Under the pieces are notes generated by a model, which was not told the origin of the DNA, searched no databases, and was given only the letters and a program-made list of their open reading frames with translations. This document shows, piece after piece, positions 1 through 10,856 of a DNA stretch of 64,000 nt. A program made the position numbers and the translations under genes. Source of the DNA: Coriobacteriia bacterium. GTDB taxonomy: Bacteria > Actinomycetota > Coriobacteriia > Coriobacteriales > Eggerthellaceae. Each line of letters begins with the position of its first letter. Within the stretch, counting starts at the first letter, position 1. Location of the stretch: positions 1 through 64,000 of the forward strand of contig JAUNQF010000002.1 in assembly GCA_030536315.1 (NCBI GenBank), written 5' to 3'.

Positions 1-2164
1 CAAGTTTATCGGCGGTTAGCTTCTCACCAACTTGAGCATAAACCGTATTCGAAGAAACTTCTGTAGCGCGCGAAAGAGTAATTCGCCCATATTCGGTTTT
101 CGCATAATTTGTAACCTTGCCACCATAAAAATCAAGCGTTCCAGGAGCGTCAAAAACATCATCTTCCTTGCAAACATTTTCCATGAAAGAGCTGGCCAAA
201 CTTAGGATTTTGAAAGTTGAACCAGGCGCGTAAAGAGCCTGCGAAGCCCTGTTAAACATTGCACTTGAATCTCCGCTTTGATCAGCCAGCAGCGATTCAA
301 TATCATTGTTATTATATGTAGGCGCCGAAGCCAAGGCCTTAACCGCACCATTGCTTGAATCCACAATTACGCACGCACCCTTACGGCCCGCGATTGCTTT
401 TTCAGCAGCTTCTTGAACATCAGAATCAATAGTGAGCGTTACATCGTTGCCTTGCTCAGTCTTACCCATCATATTATTTAGCACGTCTTGCCACGTGGCG
501 AAGTTCTGTTCGCCCTTTAAGGTATCATTGCAATGCGACTCAATTCCAGATGTGCCGTATTTAGTCGAAGCATATCCAATCAAGTGAGCAGCAAATTCGT
601 TTTCCGGATAAATGCGCTTATAAGTTCCATCTTCTTGCTTTTCGCTCTTGGCGAGGACCTTGCCGTCTTCGGTTTCGATGTTGCCTCGCTTGTTGTATTG
701 CTCTTTGATCAAAACATGATTATTACCTGGCATGTGTTTGATTTCATCCGCTTGAATAACCATAATATATGTGAGATTTGCAACCAAAATTGCAAACAAA
801 ACGCTAAACACAATCAAAGTTCCAGTTAGCCGCTTACCCAAACTAACGCGTCCCAAAACTCCGTTGCTAAACAAAATCTCGTTGGCTTTCAAATCATTTT
901 CGTGGCCCGTGCCTTCGTCACCACAACGAAGCAAAAATCCCACAATGATAAAACTTGCCAAAAGCGAAGAACCACCCTGACTTATAAATGGAAGAGTAAG
1001 ACCTGTCAGCGGAATAAGCTTCGTCACGCCACCAACAATGATAAAAGCTTGAAGGATTATCGTTGTGGTAAGACCAACAGCAACAAAAGAACTTACATCA
1101 GTTTTAGCACGAGCAGCAGATAGGAAGCCTCGAATTGCAAAGCACAAAAAGAGAAGCAAAACGGCGGCTCCGCCCAAAAGTCCAAGCTCTTCACAGATTG
1201 CAACGAAGATAAAATCACTCTCTACAACAGGAATTTGAGTGCATAAGCCTTGACCAATTCCTGTTCCAAAAAGGCCACCATCAGCCAGCGAATATAGCGA
1301 TTGAACCAACTGATAACCAGTTCCGGTTGGATCTTGAAAAGGGTCAAGCCAAATGCTAACGCGGTCTTGAACATGTCCGAAGAAAGAATAGAGAATAAAG
1401 CCCGCAACAACGGCCAAGCCACCAGCGGCTGCAAGATAGAACTTCTTTCCACTTGCAACATATAACATAGTAATAAAGACAGAGAAGAAAACAAGGGCGC
1501 TTCCCAAATCCTTTTCAAAAATTACAATTAAAATAGAAATTGCTCACATGATGAGCAATGGCATAATGGTGCGAAGGTCAGGCAACTTAAAGATGCCAAT
1601 TTGATGAGTGAAAACAGAAAGCATTTCTCGGTTGTGAGCTAAATAGCCAGCCAAGAAAAGCGCGATAGCAATCTTTGCAAGCTCGCCTGGCTGAAATGAA
1701 AAAGGACCAATGCCAATCCAAATTCGCGAGCCGTAAATTTCTTGACCAATGAACGGAATCAATGGCGAGAGCAACAAAATAAAACCAGCAATAGCCAAAG
1801 TGTATTTATAATTTGCTACTTTTGCAACAGCCTTTACTAAAACCAAGGTCAAAATCATGCAAACTACACCAGCAAAAAGCCACATTACCTGGCGAAGCGC
1901 CAGATCTTCGTTGATGCGTGTAATAAATGTAATTCCAATGCCTGTTAGCACTAGCACTATAGGCAAAATAACAGGGTCGGCCGAAGGTGCCAATTTTCGG
2001 ACGGCAAAATGAGCAAGCAAAAATGAAACAATTATTCCAATTGGAATTAAAACATTGCCAAGGGTTAAGTCAAGACCGCTTATAACAACAAGCATGCCAT
2101 ACATTATCATGACAATGACTGCTGCAATGCCAAGCAATAAAAGTTCTGTTGATCTTCGTGTCAT
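1..2164 (-). CDS. SEDS glycosyltransferase (FtsW/RodA) fused to a penicillin-binding protein (PbpA type), 3' end outside window
   Basis: Peptidoglycan polymerase and cross-linking transpeptidase in one polypeptide, in the cytoplasmic membrane. Residues 1 to about 395 form a multi-helix FtsW/RodA domain with the family motif TLPFISQGGSS near its end. The frame then runs on with no TAA, TAG or TGA into a further transmembrane helix and a PbpA-like domain, with SxxK as GSTFK (Ser about 649) and an SSN motif near base 60. The KTG box would lie outside the window. One in-frame TGA (about 1541-1543, MWAIS) is read as Trp. In most actinobacteria rodA and pbpA are separate neighbouring genes after fhaA-fhaB-pstP. 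The order is the same here but the two are joined. It follows the PP2C gene closely and is probably co-transcribed with it. The ATG at 2164 opens directly into the first membrane helix. The fusion is read directly from the sequence; which complex it serves is inference. Confidence 0.9.
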
Positions 2165-2168
2165 TTAA

Positions 2169-3284
2169 CTACTTCTTCCCCGAATTCAAACTTTGCTTTT
2201 TAGCGTTTTGCTCTTTTTGCTCTTGCGCTTCTTGCTTGTAATTATCAAGCGCACGCCAAGCGGCATCCAAATTATCAACGCGAATCACACCATCCTTAAA
2301 ATGTTCTTGAGTGCTTTCGCGAAGGTCTTTAACTCAAACATCGCTTCCATATTCTTTTTGCGAAAGGTCGAAGCCAGCGAAAGTGCCTGGCAGACCCTTA
2401 TAAATTGAGACATAACCTTCCTCTTCGCAAAGGTATGCCGAATTATTAATGATGGCCCCTGCGCCAACAACTCCTCCAATAAGAATAGCGACGGCAGCCA
2501 CAACAACAATTATTGCGTTTCGGCGCGACTTCTTAATTCCCTTCTTCTTTTTTGCACTAAATGAATTAAGATCGGCCACAATTACAGTGATGTTGTCCAG
2601 ACCGCCGAAGGAATTCGCCTGCTCAATCAACTTATTTGCGCATTCTTGTGGGTCTTGGACCTTGTTCATCCATCCTTCGATAATGTCATCTGTAAGCATT
2701 CCACAAAGACCATCAGAACATAAAAGCAAGCGGTCGCCTTCTTCGATATCAATCTCATATTGGTCGGCAAACATTTCAGGGTCGTTGCCAAGTGCCCTGG
2801 TAATAAGCGATCTATTTGGATGAACGCGAGCCTCGGCAGGAGTGATTTGCCCTTGCTCGATAAGATCGGCCATCAAGCTATGGTCGCGAGTAATTTGTTG
2901 CAACCTTCCATTGTGAAGCAAGTAAGCACGCGAATCTCCAACTTGAGCAATGCAAAGTCGATTGCCTTCAATAACGGCTGCGGTCATGGTTGTTCCCATG
3001 CCTTCTTTGCCCTTGCCTTCAAGCGCCGCCTTAATAATTTCTTGGTTGGCACCCTCAACAGCTTTGGCCAGGCCTTCGCAATCTGCCTCTCGAGGTGCAT
3101 TTTTACGCATGCTTTCAATTGCAATCTCCGAAGCCACCTCGCCAGCTGCATGTCCTCCCATGCCATCGGCCACAACGAAAAGTGGACTTTCAGCAAGAAG
3201 GCTGTCTTCGTTGTGCTCGCGAACTTGACCTATATCGGTCCTGCAACCATATCTTATGTCTTGATCAATTTTAGATTTAGGCAT
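2169..3284 (-). CDS. PP2C-family Ser/Thr protein phosphatase, membrane anchored (PstP/PrpC type)
   Basis: Dephosphorylates Ser/Thr-phosphorylated proteins, normally opposing PknA/PknB-type kinases that control wall synthesis. About 371 residues. The metal-binding PP2C motifs are intact: an early RxxNED, VADGMGGH at about residues 38-45, GDSRAYL, and late CSDGL and LDNITVIV segments. A single membrane helix at about 258-280 is followed by a Gln/Lys-rich tail that continues through one TGA (2334-2336, read as Trp) to a TAG at 2169-2171. I chose the ATG at 3284 because AGGG lies just upstream and its first codons overlap the fhaB stop, suggesting translational coupling. A start 18 bases earlier is possible. 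It sits between fhaB and the SEDS-PBP gene as in other actinobacteria. Confidence 0.92.
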
Positions 3285-3690
3285 ATCTGACCCTAATGTC
3301 AACGTCCCCTACGCTTACAGTATCTTTATCACGAAGGTTGTATGGGCCTTCGATAATTTTTCCATTTACAGCAGTGCCGTTTGTAGAGCCGAGGTCTTCG
3401 ATGAACAAATCATTTCCCATGAGCGAAAACCTTGCATGTCGACCACTAACGTACCCAGCACCAATGACGATATCGCAACCAGCACTTCGGCCAACAATAA
3501 CAGGACCGTTTACTTGAATGGACACACCACGAAGCTCCTTCGGGCCTCGCTCGACAGCGATATTCCAAGTTTTATCAGCCTTACGCTGGCCTTTTACAAG
3601 ACCAATGCCAGTCTTCATAATTGCGAACAAGAAAAGGTATAAAAGCGCGATTAGCGCAAGCTTACAAATTAGAAGGATAATATCAATCAC
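3277..3690 (-). CDS. fhaB: FHA-domain protein with N-terminal membrane helix (FhaB/FipA type)
   Basis: Phosphothreonine-binding adaptor, expected at the membrane face near the division or elongation machinery. Only 137 residues: one transmembrane helix (about 3-25), a linker, then a forkhead-associated domain (about 60-137) with the phosphopeptide-binding residues visible as VGRS, SGRHARF and GSTNGTAVNG. It lies between fhaA and the phosphatase, with an 8-base overlap to the latter. Length and layout match mycobacterial FhaB. No TGA codon is used. Its role as a kinase/phosphatase adaptor comes from the family. Confidence 0.9.
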   Translation of the reverse strand: MIDIILLICKLALIALLYLFLFAIMKTGIGLVKGQRKADKTWNIAVERGPKELRGVSIQVNGPVIVGRSAGCDIVIGAGYVSGRHARFSLMGNDLFIEDLGSTNGTAVNGKIIEGPYNLRDKDTVSVGDVDIRVRYA

Positions 3691-3705
3691 GTCAACCTCG
3701 CTTTT

Positions 3706-4803
3706 TTAGCCAACGTTAAAGGTCAACTTCGTAACACCAATTGTAATTACATCCCCGGGATGAATTTCGCGAGTTGTAATTTCTTGGTTGTTAACAAAGG
3801 TTCCATTTGTAGATCCAAGGTCATTGCAAAGCCAAAGACCCTGGTTATATGTAATTTGTGCGTGCTGCCTGCTTGCATTAGCATCAGGAAGAACAATGTT
3901 ACATGTATTTTCACGGCCAATAACAACAGTTGCAGCATTTAGAGTATAAACTCGACCAGTGGCTTGCTCCATTAAATGAGCTGGTGGAATAGCTGCGTTT
4001 TGTTGAGGCGCGGCGTTTGCATTTGGTGTATCAAAATTTCCTGCAAATACAGCAGTTTTTGCGCTGGATACAGGAACAGGGTTAGCATTTCCTCCAACTG
4101 CTTCTGCTTGCTTCGGCTCTTGAACAGGAACTTCAACAGGAGCTGGCGTAGCCTGTGGAACCGGAGTCGGTTGAGGAGCAGGTGTTGCTTGTGGAGCTGG
4201 AGTATTTTGAACTGCTGGAGCTGGCGAAGCAACGCCTTGGGCTGGAACTTCCTCGAAAGGTGCAAAAGGACTGCTAACATTTTGAGGAGTTGAAACCTGA
4301 GGAGTTGGATTAACTTGGGCTTGAGCAGCAACTTCGGCAGCAGCTTGTTGCGGAGTTTGAGACACAACAGGTTGATTTTGATTGTTAATCCCGTAGCGCT
4401 CCATCTCTTCGGCACGAAGCTGAGTAATAATGTCCGCAGCTACAGGCTCTGCAATTACGTCAAACTTCCCAGCCTTAAGGTCATTATCAACAATGAATCG
4501 AACCAAAGGGTCACCATCCATAGCAAGCCCAGATTCGTTTGCCTTTGCTTTTAGGTAAGTTTCTGTCTCACCAGCCAAAGTTGGATAATAGCCAAAAAGT
4601 CGAGCATCATCATTTGCGTTAACCAAAACAGTGTAAAGCGTTGGAGCAAACTGCTTCCCCGCGCCTAACATTTTATTGCGACGCATTTGCTTTTCTGCTT
4701 TTTTGGCAATTTGAACTGGTGAAATTGGAGAATCGAAGAATTTATCGCCAAGATCGTCGATAGCATCTTCCATCTTGTTTTCGAACTTTGAGAAAATACC
4801 CAT
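3706..4803 (-). CDS. fhaA: FHA-domain protein with DUF3662 N-terminal domain (FhaA type)
   Basis: Cytoplasmic phosphothreonine adaptor. In mycobacteria FhaA binds the phosphorylated MviN/PknB machinery and tunes wall synthesis. 365 residues: an N-terminal DUF3662 domain (about 1-125, beginning MGIFSKFENKMEDAIDDLG), a low-complexity linker rich in Pro, Ala, Gln and Val (about 145-260), and a C-terminal FHA domain (about 290-365) with VIGRENTCNI, SRQHA and GSTNGTFVNN. First gene of the minus-strand wall cluster, preceded by AAAGGAG, so the promoter should lie in the divergent gap upstream. No TGA codons. Confidence 0.92.
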   Translation of the reverse strand: MGIFSKFENKMEDAIDDLGDKFFDSPISPVQIAKKAEKQMRRNKMLGAGKQFAPTLYTVLVNANDDARLFGYYPTLAGETETYLKAKANESGLAMDGDPLVRFIVDNDLKAGKFDVIAEPVAADIITQLRAEEMERYGINNQNQPVVSQTPQQAAAEVAAQAQVNPTPQVSTPQNVSSPFAPFEEVPAQGVASPAPAVQNTPAPQATPAPQPTPVPQATPAPVEVPVQEPKQAEAVGGNANPVPVSSAKTAVFAGNFDTPNANAAPQQNAAIPPAHLMEQATGRVYTLNAATVVIGRENTCNIVLPDANASRQHAQITYNQGLWLCNDLGSTNGTFVNNQEITTREIHPGDVITIGVTKLTFNVG

Positions 4804-5015
4804 AATTGCTCCTTTTAATTTACGTTTGTACTATTTCGCAGTTCTCTCATTCTCGCTAATATTATCTCATATTTTGGGCATAAATTACCCATTATAATGT
4901 GTCAAAACTTGTTCAAGATTTTTCGATTTTATGTATAATTTAGTCGTTAAAATTGACATGCTAAATTACAAAATTAAGTTTATAATATTGCACGGCCCCA
5001 TCAAGTTGGTAAATA
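4804..5015. promoter_or_regulatory. Divergent intergenic region between fhaA and the ABC exporter
   Basis: About 212 bases, very AT rich, with no open frame of note. Several -10-like hexamers are present: TATAAT on minus at 4891-4896 and on plus at 4934-4939 and 4981-4986. A TTGACA on plus at 4953-4958 is 22 bases from the last of these, too far for a standard promoter. It must carry start signals for both directions, but I cannot assign them with confidence. Confidence 0.4.
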
Positions 5016-6785
5016 TTGATTAAATTATTCAGACATATGAAAAGACGCGAAGTACTGATGATTTTAGTTTCGTGCGTACTGATTTGCGGCCAAGTATATT
5101 TCGATTTAAGAATTCCAGACTTCATAGATGAGATGACAATTCTTATTAATACTGCCGGAGCTAATGCTAGCAGAACTTGGATTATTGGCGCTCAAATGCT
5201 TGGGTGTTTGGCAGCAAGTTTGGCTTTAAGTGTGTTGACTGGATACTTAGCGGCGAAGGCTGCGGCAGGGTTTACTTTTAGTCTTCGTAAAGAATTGTTT
5301 GATAAGGTTATGAGTTTTGGTGACGAAGAAATTATGAAGTTCACCATTCCAAGTTTGATCACCAGAACCACAAATGATATATCACAAATTCAAACCTTAA
5401 TTTCGATGGGTTTACAAATTGCTGTTAAGGCACCAATTACTGCTATATGAGCTATTTGCAAAATTATTGGCAGGAATTGACAACTCACTGCTCTTACCGG
5501 AGCTTTTGTTGCGGTTGTTGTAGTAAGCGTTTTGGTTGTTATGAGCATCGTGCTTCCTCGCTTCCGCAGAATTCAGAAGTTGACTGACCGAATCAATTTG
5601 CTTGTTCGTGAAAACCTAAGCGGTATTAATGTTGTTCAAGCTTTTAACGCACAAGATTATCAAAACGATAAATTCCAAGACGTTAACATTGAAATGACGT
5701 TTACTCAATTGTTTAACCAAAGAGTATTTGCTGGACTTCAACCTATTATTGAACTTGCAACAACTGGTTTATGGTTCTCTATTTATTGGTTGGGCGCCGC
5801 ACTTTTGATTCCAATGGCTCTTGAAAACCGCGTTGCATTCTTTGGTGATATTGTTGCTTTTGCAATGTATGCAAATTACATCTTGTCTGCTTTTATGATG
5901 ATGGTTATGATTTTTATGATGATCCCGCCTGCCCTTGCTTCGGCAGAACGTATAATGGCGGTTCTAAATTCTGATATAAGTATCACCGAAGGCAAGAAAA
6001 ATAACAAAGACGCATGTGAAAATATATTTGAATTTTACGATGTTTATTTCAAATATCCAAACACAAGAAATGACATGCTCAAAAAAATCAACTTTAAAAT
6101 TAAAAAAGGTGAAACTGTTGCAATCATTGGTTCAACTGGAAGCGGAAAAACCACGCTCGTTAATTTAATGATGCGTTTTTATGATTCTACTGCAGGTCTT
6201 GTTCTTCTAAACGGCGTTGACATTAAAGAATACGATTTTGAAACTCTTTACAATACAGTTTGCCTTGCCACACAAAAACCTGTTATCTTTTACGGAAGCA
6301 TTGAAGACAACATTAAATTTGGAGAACCTGACCATAAACTTAATGATAAAGAAATTGACGAAGCAATTGAGGTGGCTCAAGCTTCGGAATTTATTGGAAA
6401 ATTAAAAGATAAGAAGAACACAATTGTTAGCCAAGGCGGAAAAGACATTTCTGGTGGTCAAAAACAAAGGCTTTCAATTGCGCGTGCAATAGCAAGAAAA
6501 CCAGAAGTTCTAATTTTGGATGATTCTTTTAGCGCACTTGATTATAAAACAGATGCTGCGCTTCGTCGCGAAATCAAGGAAAAGCTATCTGACACAACAG
6601 TTGTTATGGTAGCGCAACGCATCGGTACAATCAAAAATGCAGATAAAATTTTAGTTCTCGAAAACGGAGAACTTGTTGGCATAGGAAAGCACGAAGAACT
6701 GCTTCAAAATTGCGGCACTTATCAGGAGATTGCAATTTCGCAGTTGAAGACAGAAGAGTTGGCAAAGATTACAAAAAATGGCTAA
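5016..6785 (+). CDS. ABC exporter half-transporter, subunit 1 (permease-ATPase)
   Basis: Multidrug/lipid-type ABC exporter half: six membrane helices (about 1-300) followed by a nucleotide-binding domain with Walker A GSTGSGKTT (about 371-379), signature DISGGQKQR and Walker B LILDDSFSALD. About 589 residues, normal for the family. Two in-frame TGA codons near 5448 and 5487 (APITAIW and IGRNW) split it under the standard code; the family has aromatic residues there and the frame continues. The acidic residue after Walker B is Asp-Ser rather than Glu-Ala, a feature of the degenerate site in heterodimeric exporters. The start is TTG at 5016. The last 8 bases overlap the partner gene. Substrate unknown. 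Confidence 0.88.
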
Positions 6786-8661
6786 GAAAAAAGAAGATAC
6801 AAGTTTCGATTACGCCCAAAAGAAAGATAACTTTCAAGGTAATAAGGGCATGAAAGGCGCACCTACAGACGGCGGCGTTAACATGGTGTCTTCAAAAGAT
6901 AAGCAAAGCTTTAAAGATATTATCTCAACTCTTGGAAAAGTATTTCAATACGTTGGAAGGCACAAAAAAGTTTTATATGCCGGTTTCATATTAGCTGCGG
7001 CTAGTTCAATACTTTTAATGCTTGGTCCAAATTTAGTTGGACAAATGGCGGATGCAATAAAAGAATCTCTTGACGGTGAGATTAATATAGGGACTGTTTC
7101 ACTTCTTGGATTTACATTAATTATTATCTATGGTTCAAGCAACGCATTTGGTTTTATCCAACAATATATCATGGCTGGAATGACAGCAAAGGTATGCATG
7201 CGTCTTCGTTCTGACTTTATTCAAAAATTAAATAAACTGCCGCTTAGCTATTTCAACACACACTTGCAAGGTGACATCTTATCTTGCATTACAAACGATA
7301 TTCAAACGCTTCGTCAGGGAATTTCACGTTGTTTGCCAGGCCTAATTAAGGCTCTTGCACAGTTTTTTACTTGCCTTATTATGATGATAATTACTGAATG
7401 GCACCTTACTCTTTGTGTATATGGAGTTGTTTTGCTTGGTCTTGTTGCAATTATGATGATCATGAAAATGTCGCAAAAATTCTTTGATCAAAGGCAAAGT
7501 AACTTAGGTGCCTTGAATGGTTTAATCGAAGAGATGTATTCTGGCTATCAAGTAATTAAGATGTCATTGGCAAAGAAAAAAGTTATAGAGCAATTTGACG
7601 AAGGTAATGAAAAGCTCTACAAAACAGATTATATGTCACAATTTATTTCTGGCATTATGGCACCAATGATGGTTATTATTGGTAACGTTGCAATTTTAGT
7701 TGTGATTGTAGTAGGTGCAAATCTTGCAATTTCTGATGTAATTTCTTTTGGTGCTGTTGCTGCATTCTTACTATTTTGTAATTACTGTACTCAACCACTT
7801 ACAAGAATCACTCAATATCTCACAGACCTTCAAGGTGTTTGCGCAGCTGCGGTTCGTCTCTTCGCTTTCTTGGAATCCGAAGAAATGCCAAACGAGCTTT
7901 TGAAAGAAACTGAAATTACAGATCCTAAAGGAGATGTCGAATTTAACCATGTAACATTTAGCTATCCTTCAAATCCGGACAAAATTATTATTAACGATTT
8001 CTCAGCAAAAGTTAAATCGGGTCAAAAGGTTGCTATTGTAGGACAGACCGGCGCAGGAAAGACAACACTAATCAATTTGTTAATGCGATTCTACGATGTT
8101 AATAGTGGAGAAATCAAGATTGATGGCGTTCCGATTAACGATCTTCGCCGCGATAATATTCATGATTTATTTGGAATGGTACTTCAAGAAACTTGGCTAT
8201 TCGAAGGAACTGTAAAAGAAAACTTGGTTTATAACATGCATAATGTTGAAGATTCTAAGCTCAAAGAAGTTACAGAAATTTGCGGAATTTATGACTTTAT
8301 CAATACCTTACCAGATGGATTTAATACAGAAATGAACGAAAGCCTTGCAATTTCTGCTGGTCAAAAACAGCTTTTAACAATTGCAAGAGCAATGCTTCAA
8401 AACGCACCAATGCTAATTCTTGACGAAGCTACATCTTCGGTTGATACAAGAACAGAACTTGATATCCAACTTGCAATGGACATGTTGACACGCGGAAGAA
8501 CAAGCTTCGTAATTGCTCATAGGCTATCTACAATTCAAAATGCTAGCCTTATCTTAGTTATGGAAGATGGCGATGTTGTTGAATCTGGAACTCACGAAGA
8601 ACTGCTTGAGCTTGGTGGAAAGTACTTCGAGCTTTACAATAGTCAGTTCCAGGAATCATAA
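6778..8661 (+). CDS. ABC exporter half-transporter, subunit 2 (permease-ATPase)
   Basis: Partner of the preceding half-transporter. 627 residues: a charged N-terminal extension (about 1-60), six membrane helices (about 65-340) and an ATPase domain with GQTGAGKTT (about 423), signature SAGQKQLL and Walker B LILDEATSSVD with the canonical Glu. It therefore carries the consensus Walker B while subunit 1 does not, as in heterodimers of the BmrCD/TM287-288 class. The start overlaps the previous stop by 8 bases (ATGGCTAA) and the stop overlaps the tilS start (TAATG), so the three genes are translationally coupled. No TGA codons. Substrate unknown. Confidence 0.9.
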   Translation: MAKKKEDTSFDYAQKKDNFQGNKGMKGAPTDGGVNMVSSKDKQSFKDIISTLGKVFQYVGRHKKVLYAGFILAAASSILLMLGPNLVGQMADAIKESLDGEINIGTVSLLGFTLIIIYGSSNAFGFIQQYIMAGMTAKVCMRLRSDFIQKLNKLPLSYFNTHLQGDILSCITNDIQTLRQGISRCLPGLIKALAQFFTCLIMMIITEWHLTLCVYGVVLLGLVAIMMIMKMSQKFFDQRQSNLGALNGLIEEMYSGYQVIKMSLAKKKVIEQFDEGNEKLYKTDYMSQFISGIMAPMMVIIGNVAILVVIVVGANLAISDVISFGAVAAFLLFCNYCTQPLTRITQYLTDLQGVCAAAVRLFAFLESEEMPNELLKETEITDPKGDVEFNHVTFSYPSNPDKIIINDFSAKVKSGQKVAIVGQTGAGKTTLINLLMRFYDVNSGEIKIDGVPINDLRRDNIHDLFGMVLQETWLFEGTVKENLVYNMHNVEDSKLKEVTEICGIYDFINTLPDGFNTEMNESLAISAGQKQLLTIARAMLQNAPMLILDEATSSVDTRTELDIQLAMDMLTRGRTSFVIAHRLSTIQNASLILVMEDGDVVESGTHEELLELGGKYFELYNSQFQES

Positions 8662-9692
8662 TGGCGGCTGGCCAAAAAAATACTCTGGATGTGGTTGAGA
8701 CCACTATCAAAAATCATCACCTTTTTAAGAAAACTGATTATTTAATTCTAATGGTGTCTGGCGGAAGTGATTCTGTTGCTCTTGCATATATCATCAAAGA
8801 TATCTTCCCTAAAAAATTTGCAATTATGCATCTAAATCACAACCTTCGCGTTGAAGCAAACGAAGATGCGCAATTTGTCGAATCTCTTGCGCAGCATTTG
8901 GGGTCTCCATATTTTGGTTTTAGCGAAAACGTTTCAGAACTTGCAACGCAGGCAAATGAAAATATCGAAGCTTGCGGACGGGAACTTCGTTATAAATACG
9001 CAAACTTTGTAGCTTCAAAATTTAGTGGAAATGTAAAAATTTGCACGGCTCATACCGCTGATGACAGGATTGAAAATTTCTATATGCGCTCAATTATAGG
9101 CACTGGTCCAGGTGGCTTCGCAAGCATCAACTACACAACAAATAACGTGATTCGCCCACTTCTTGATCTTCCAAAAGAAGCACTTATTGATTACATAAAG
9201 TCATATCCAAATGCGTTTAAAGACAGAAATGGAAATTTATGGCGTGAAGATAAAACTAACGAAGACACAGACCGCTTTCGGGCTTATGTTCGACACGAAA
9301 TTATTCCTCTTGCAAAACGTCAAAACCCACAAATACTTACAAACCTCACAAATTCTATGAACTTAATTGCAGATGAAAGTGACTACATCGAAGAAAAGGT
9401 TGCCGAGCTTACAATTGAACATTTTGAATTTAGCGATAATTCATTTTTGATTCGACCAGGATTTAAAAATGAAAATATTGCGCTAAAACGTCGTGCAATT
9501 TACAATGCGCTTCTAAAAGTTTTTCCTAAAGGAACTCGGCTTGAAACAAAAAGTATCGCGTCAATCTTGGAGGCTTCAGAAAAACCAAATTACACGGACA
9601 ATATTCAAGAAAATTATTCCGTTCATTCAAATAAGAATGGAGTTTTGGTTCAACCTATGGAAGAATATCGCAAATCTAGGAATAGGTTATAA
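8661..9692 (+). CDS. tilS: tRNA(Ile)-lysidine synthase
   Basis: Attaches lysine to C34 of the CAU anticodon of tRNA-Ile2, changing its reading from AUG to AUA; cytosolic ATP-dependent enzyme. 343 residues. The PP-loop SGGSDS is at 33-38, followed by MHLNHNLR and the AHTADDRIENFYMR segment typical of TilS. The C-terminal substrate-recognition region is short, as in many actinobacteria. The ATG overlaps the upstream stop by one base. The gene's tail overlaps the convergent thiI end by 17 bases. No TGA codons. Confidence 0.9.
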   Translation: MAAGQKNTLDVVETTIKNHHLFKKTDYLILMVSGGSDSVALAYIIKDIFPKKFAIMHLNHNLRVEANEDAQFVESLAQHLGSPYFGFSENVSELATQANENIEACGRELRYKYANFVASKFSGNVKICTAHTADDRIENFYMRSIIGTGPGGFASINYTTNNVIRPLLDLPKEALIDYIKSYPNAFKDRNGNLWREDKTNEDTDRFRAYVRHEIIPLAKRQNPQILTNLTNSMNLIADESDYIEEKVAELTIEHFEFSDNSFLIRPGFKNENIALKRRAIYNALLKVFPKGTRLETKSIASILEASEKPNYTDNIQENYSVHSNKNGVLVQPMEEYRKSRNRL

Positions 9693-10848
9693 CCTTAGAA
9701 TCTTTTATCGCTTCGTCGATTCAGTCATTTATAGGAAGATCTTTTTCCGCAAGTTCAACGTACTTAATTTTTGCATGAGTTTCAGGTGTCTTTGGCATAT
9801 AAAGAGTGCAACAATCCGGAGCCTCTTGCGAAGATAGGTCAAAAGTTCCAATCTCAATTGCTCTGTCAGTGATCTCTTGCTTATCGCTTCCAATTAGAGG
9901 CCTAAAAACTTGCATATCAACTGCAGCATTTGTAACTGACAAATTATCTATAGTTTGCGAAGCAACTTGGCCCAAGCTCTCGCCCGTCACAATTGCTTTT
10001 GCTTCTTCGGCATTTGCAATAGATTGCGCCAAGCGATACATAAATCTTCTATATAAAATTATGCGAAGTCGTTCAGGGCATTCTTCGGCGATTTGTTTTT
10101 GAAATTTTCCAATACGAACAATATAAAGTTTGTCAACTAATCCATATTTTGAAAAGTTGTCGCAAATCTCTTTTACAAGATATTCACTTTCGCTAGTAAC
10201 AATTGGCGCTCCAGAAAAATGAACTGCGCAAACTTCAGCACCTCTGCGAGCCATAGATCACAGCGAAACAGGAGAATCAATTCCGCTTGATAGCATCGCA
10301 ACAACTTTGCCACCAGTTCCAACAGGCAGGCCACCAACGCCAACAACGCTGTCTCCGTAAACGTAGGCGCCGCCTTCGATAACTTCTACTCTTATGTCAA
10401 GCTCTGGGTCTTTCATTTGAACTTTGACTTCTGGGAAAGCATCCGAAATACTTCCTCCAACCAATTGGTTGATTTCCATGGAATCTTTTTCGAAGTTTGT
10501 GTGATTTCGCCTTGCAGAAACCTTAAAACTTTCTGGAAGACGTCCTTCAGAGAAGTTGCGCATTACCTCGCAACCTGCTTCGATCATTGCATCAATAGTC
10601 TGATCACATTTATATCCTGCCGAAGTCCTCGCGCAACCTGGAATATTTTTAACTAAGTTTAAAATAGACTCCGAATCCCCGTCATGTTCGATAAGTATTC
10701 GACCAGAAATTCGCCTTAAAGAAAAATCTTTGAAACCATTAAGTTCCAAAGATTTTTTAATGTTTGATTCAAGCTTCTTTTCAAAGAAAGATCTATTTTT
10801 GCCCTTTAGACCAATCTCATGATAGTGTACTAAACAAATTCTATTCAT
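9676..10848 (-). CDS. thiI: tRNA 4-thiouridine synthase ThiI
   Basis: Adenylates U8 of tRNA and transfers sulfur to make s4U; may also serve thiamine thiazole synthesis. About 390 residues: an N-terminal ferredoxin-like and THUMP region (to about 165), then the PP-loop SSGIDSPVS at about 187, and GESLGQVASQTIDNL, diagnostic of ThiI. There is no C-terminal rhodanese domain, as in Bacillus-type ThiI, so the sulfur donor must come from elsewhere. Two TGA codons are read as Trp: 10255-10257 inside the PP-loop domain and 9721-9723 near the C-terminus. The second extends the protein 15 residues to a TAG and creates the overlap with tilS. It lies 8 bases downstream of rpoZ. Confidence 0.9.
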
Positions 10849-10856
10849 AGATAGAA

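Noticed and set aside
533-1123. Plus-strand ORFs opposite the SEDS-PBP gene
   Set aside because: Shadow frames with no domain, poor codon use, and overlapped by a well-supported minus-strand gene.
4953-4986. Standard promoter TTGACA ... TATAAT for the ABC exporter
   Set aside because: The spacer is 22 bases, outside the usual 16-19, so I did not call it as a promoter.
5016-6785. Two separate ABC transporter fragments (frameshift or pseudogene)
   Set aside because: The two pieces are in one frame, separated only by TGA codons, and form a full-length half-transporter when TGA is Trp. The same pattern occurs in many essential genes.
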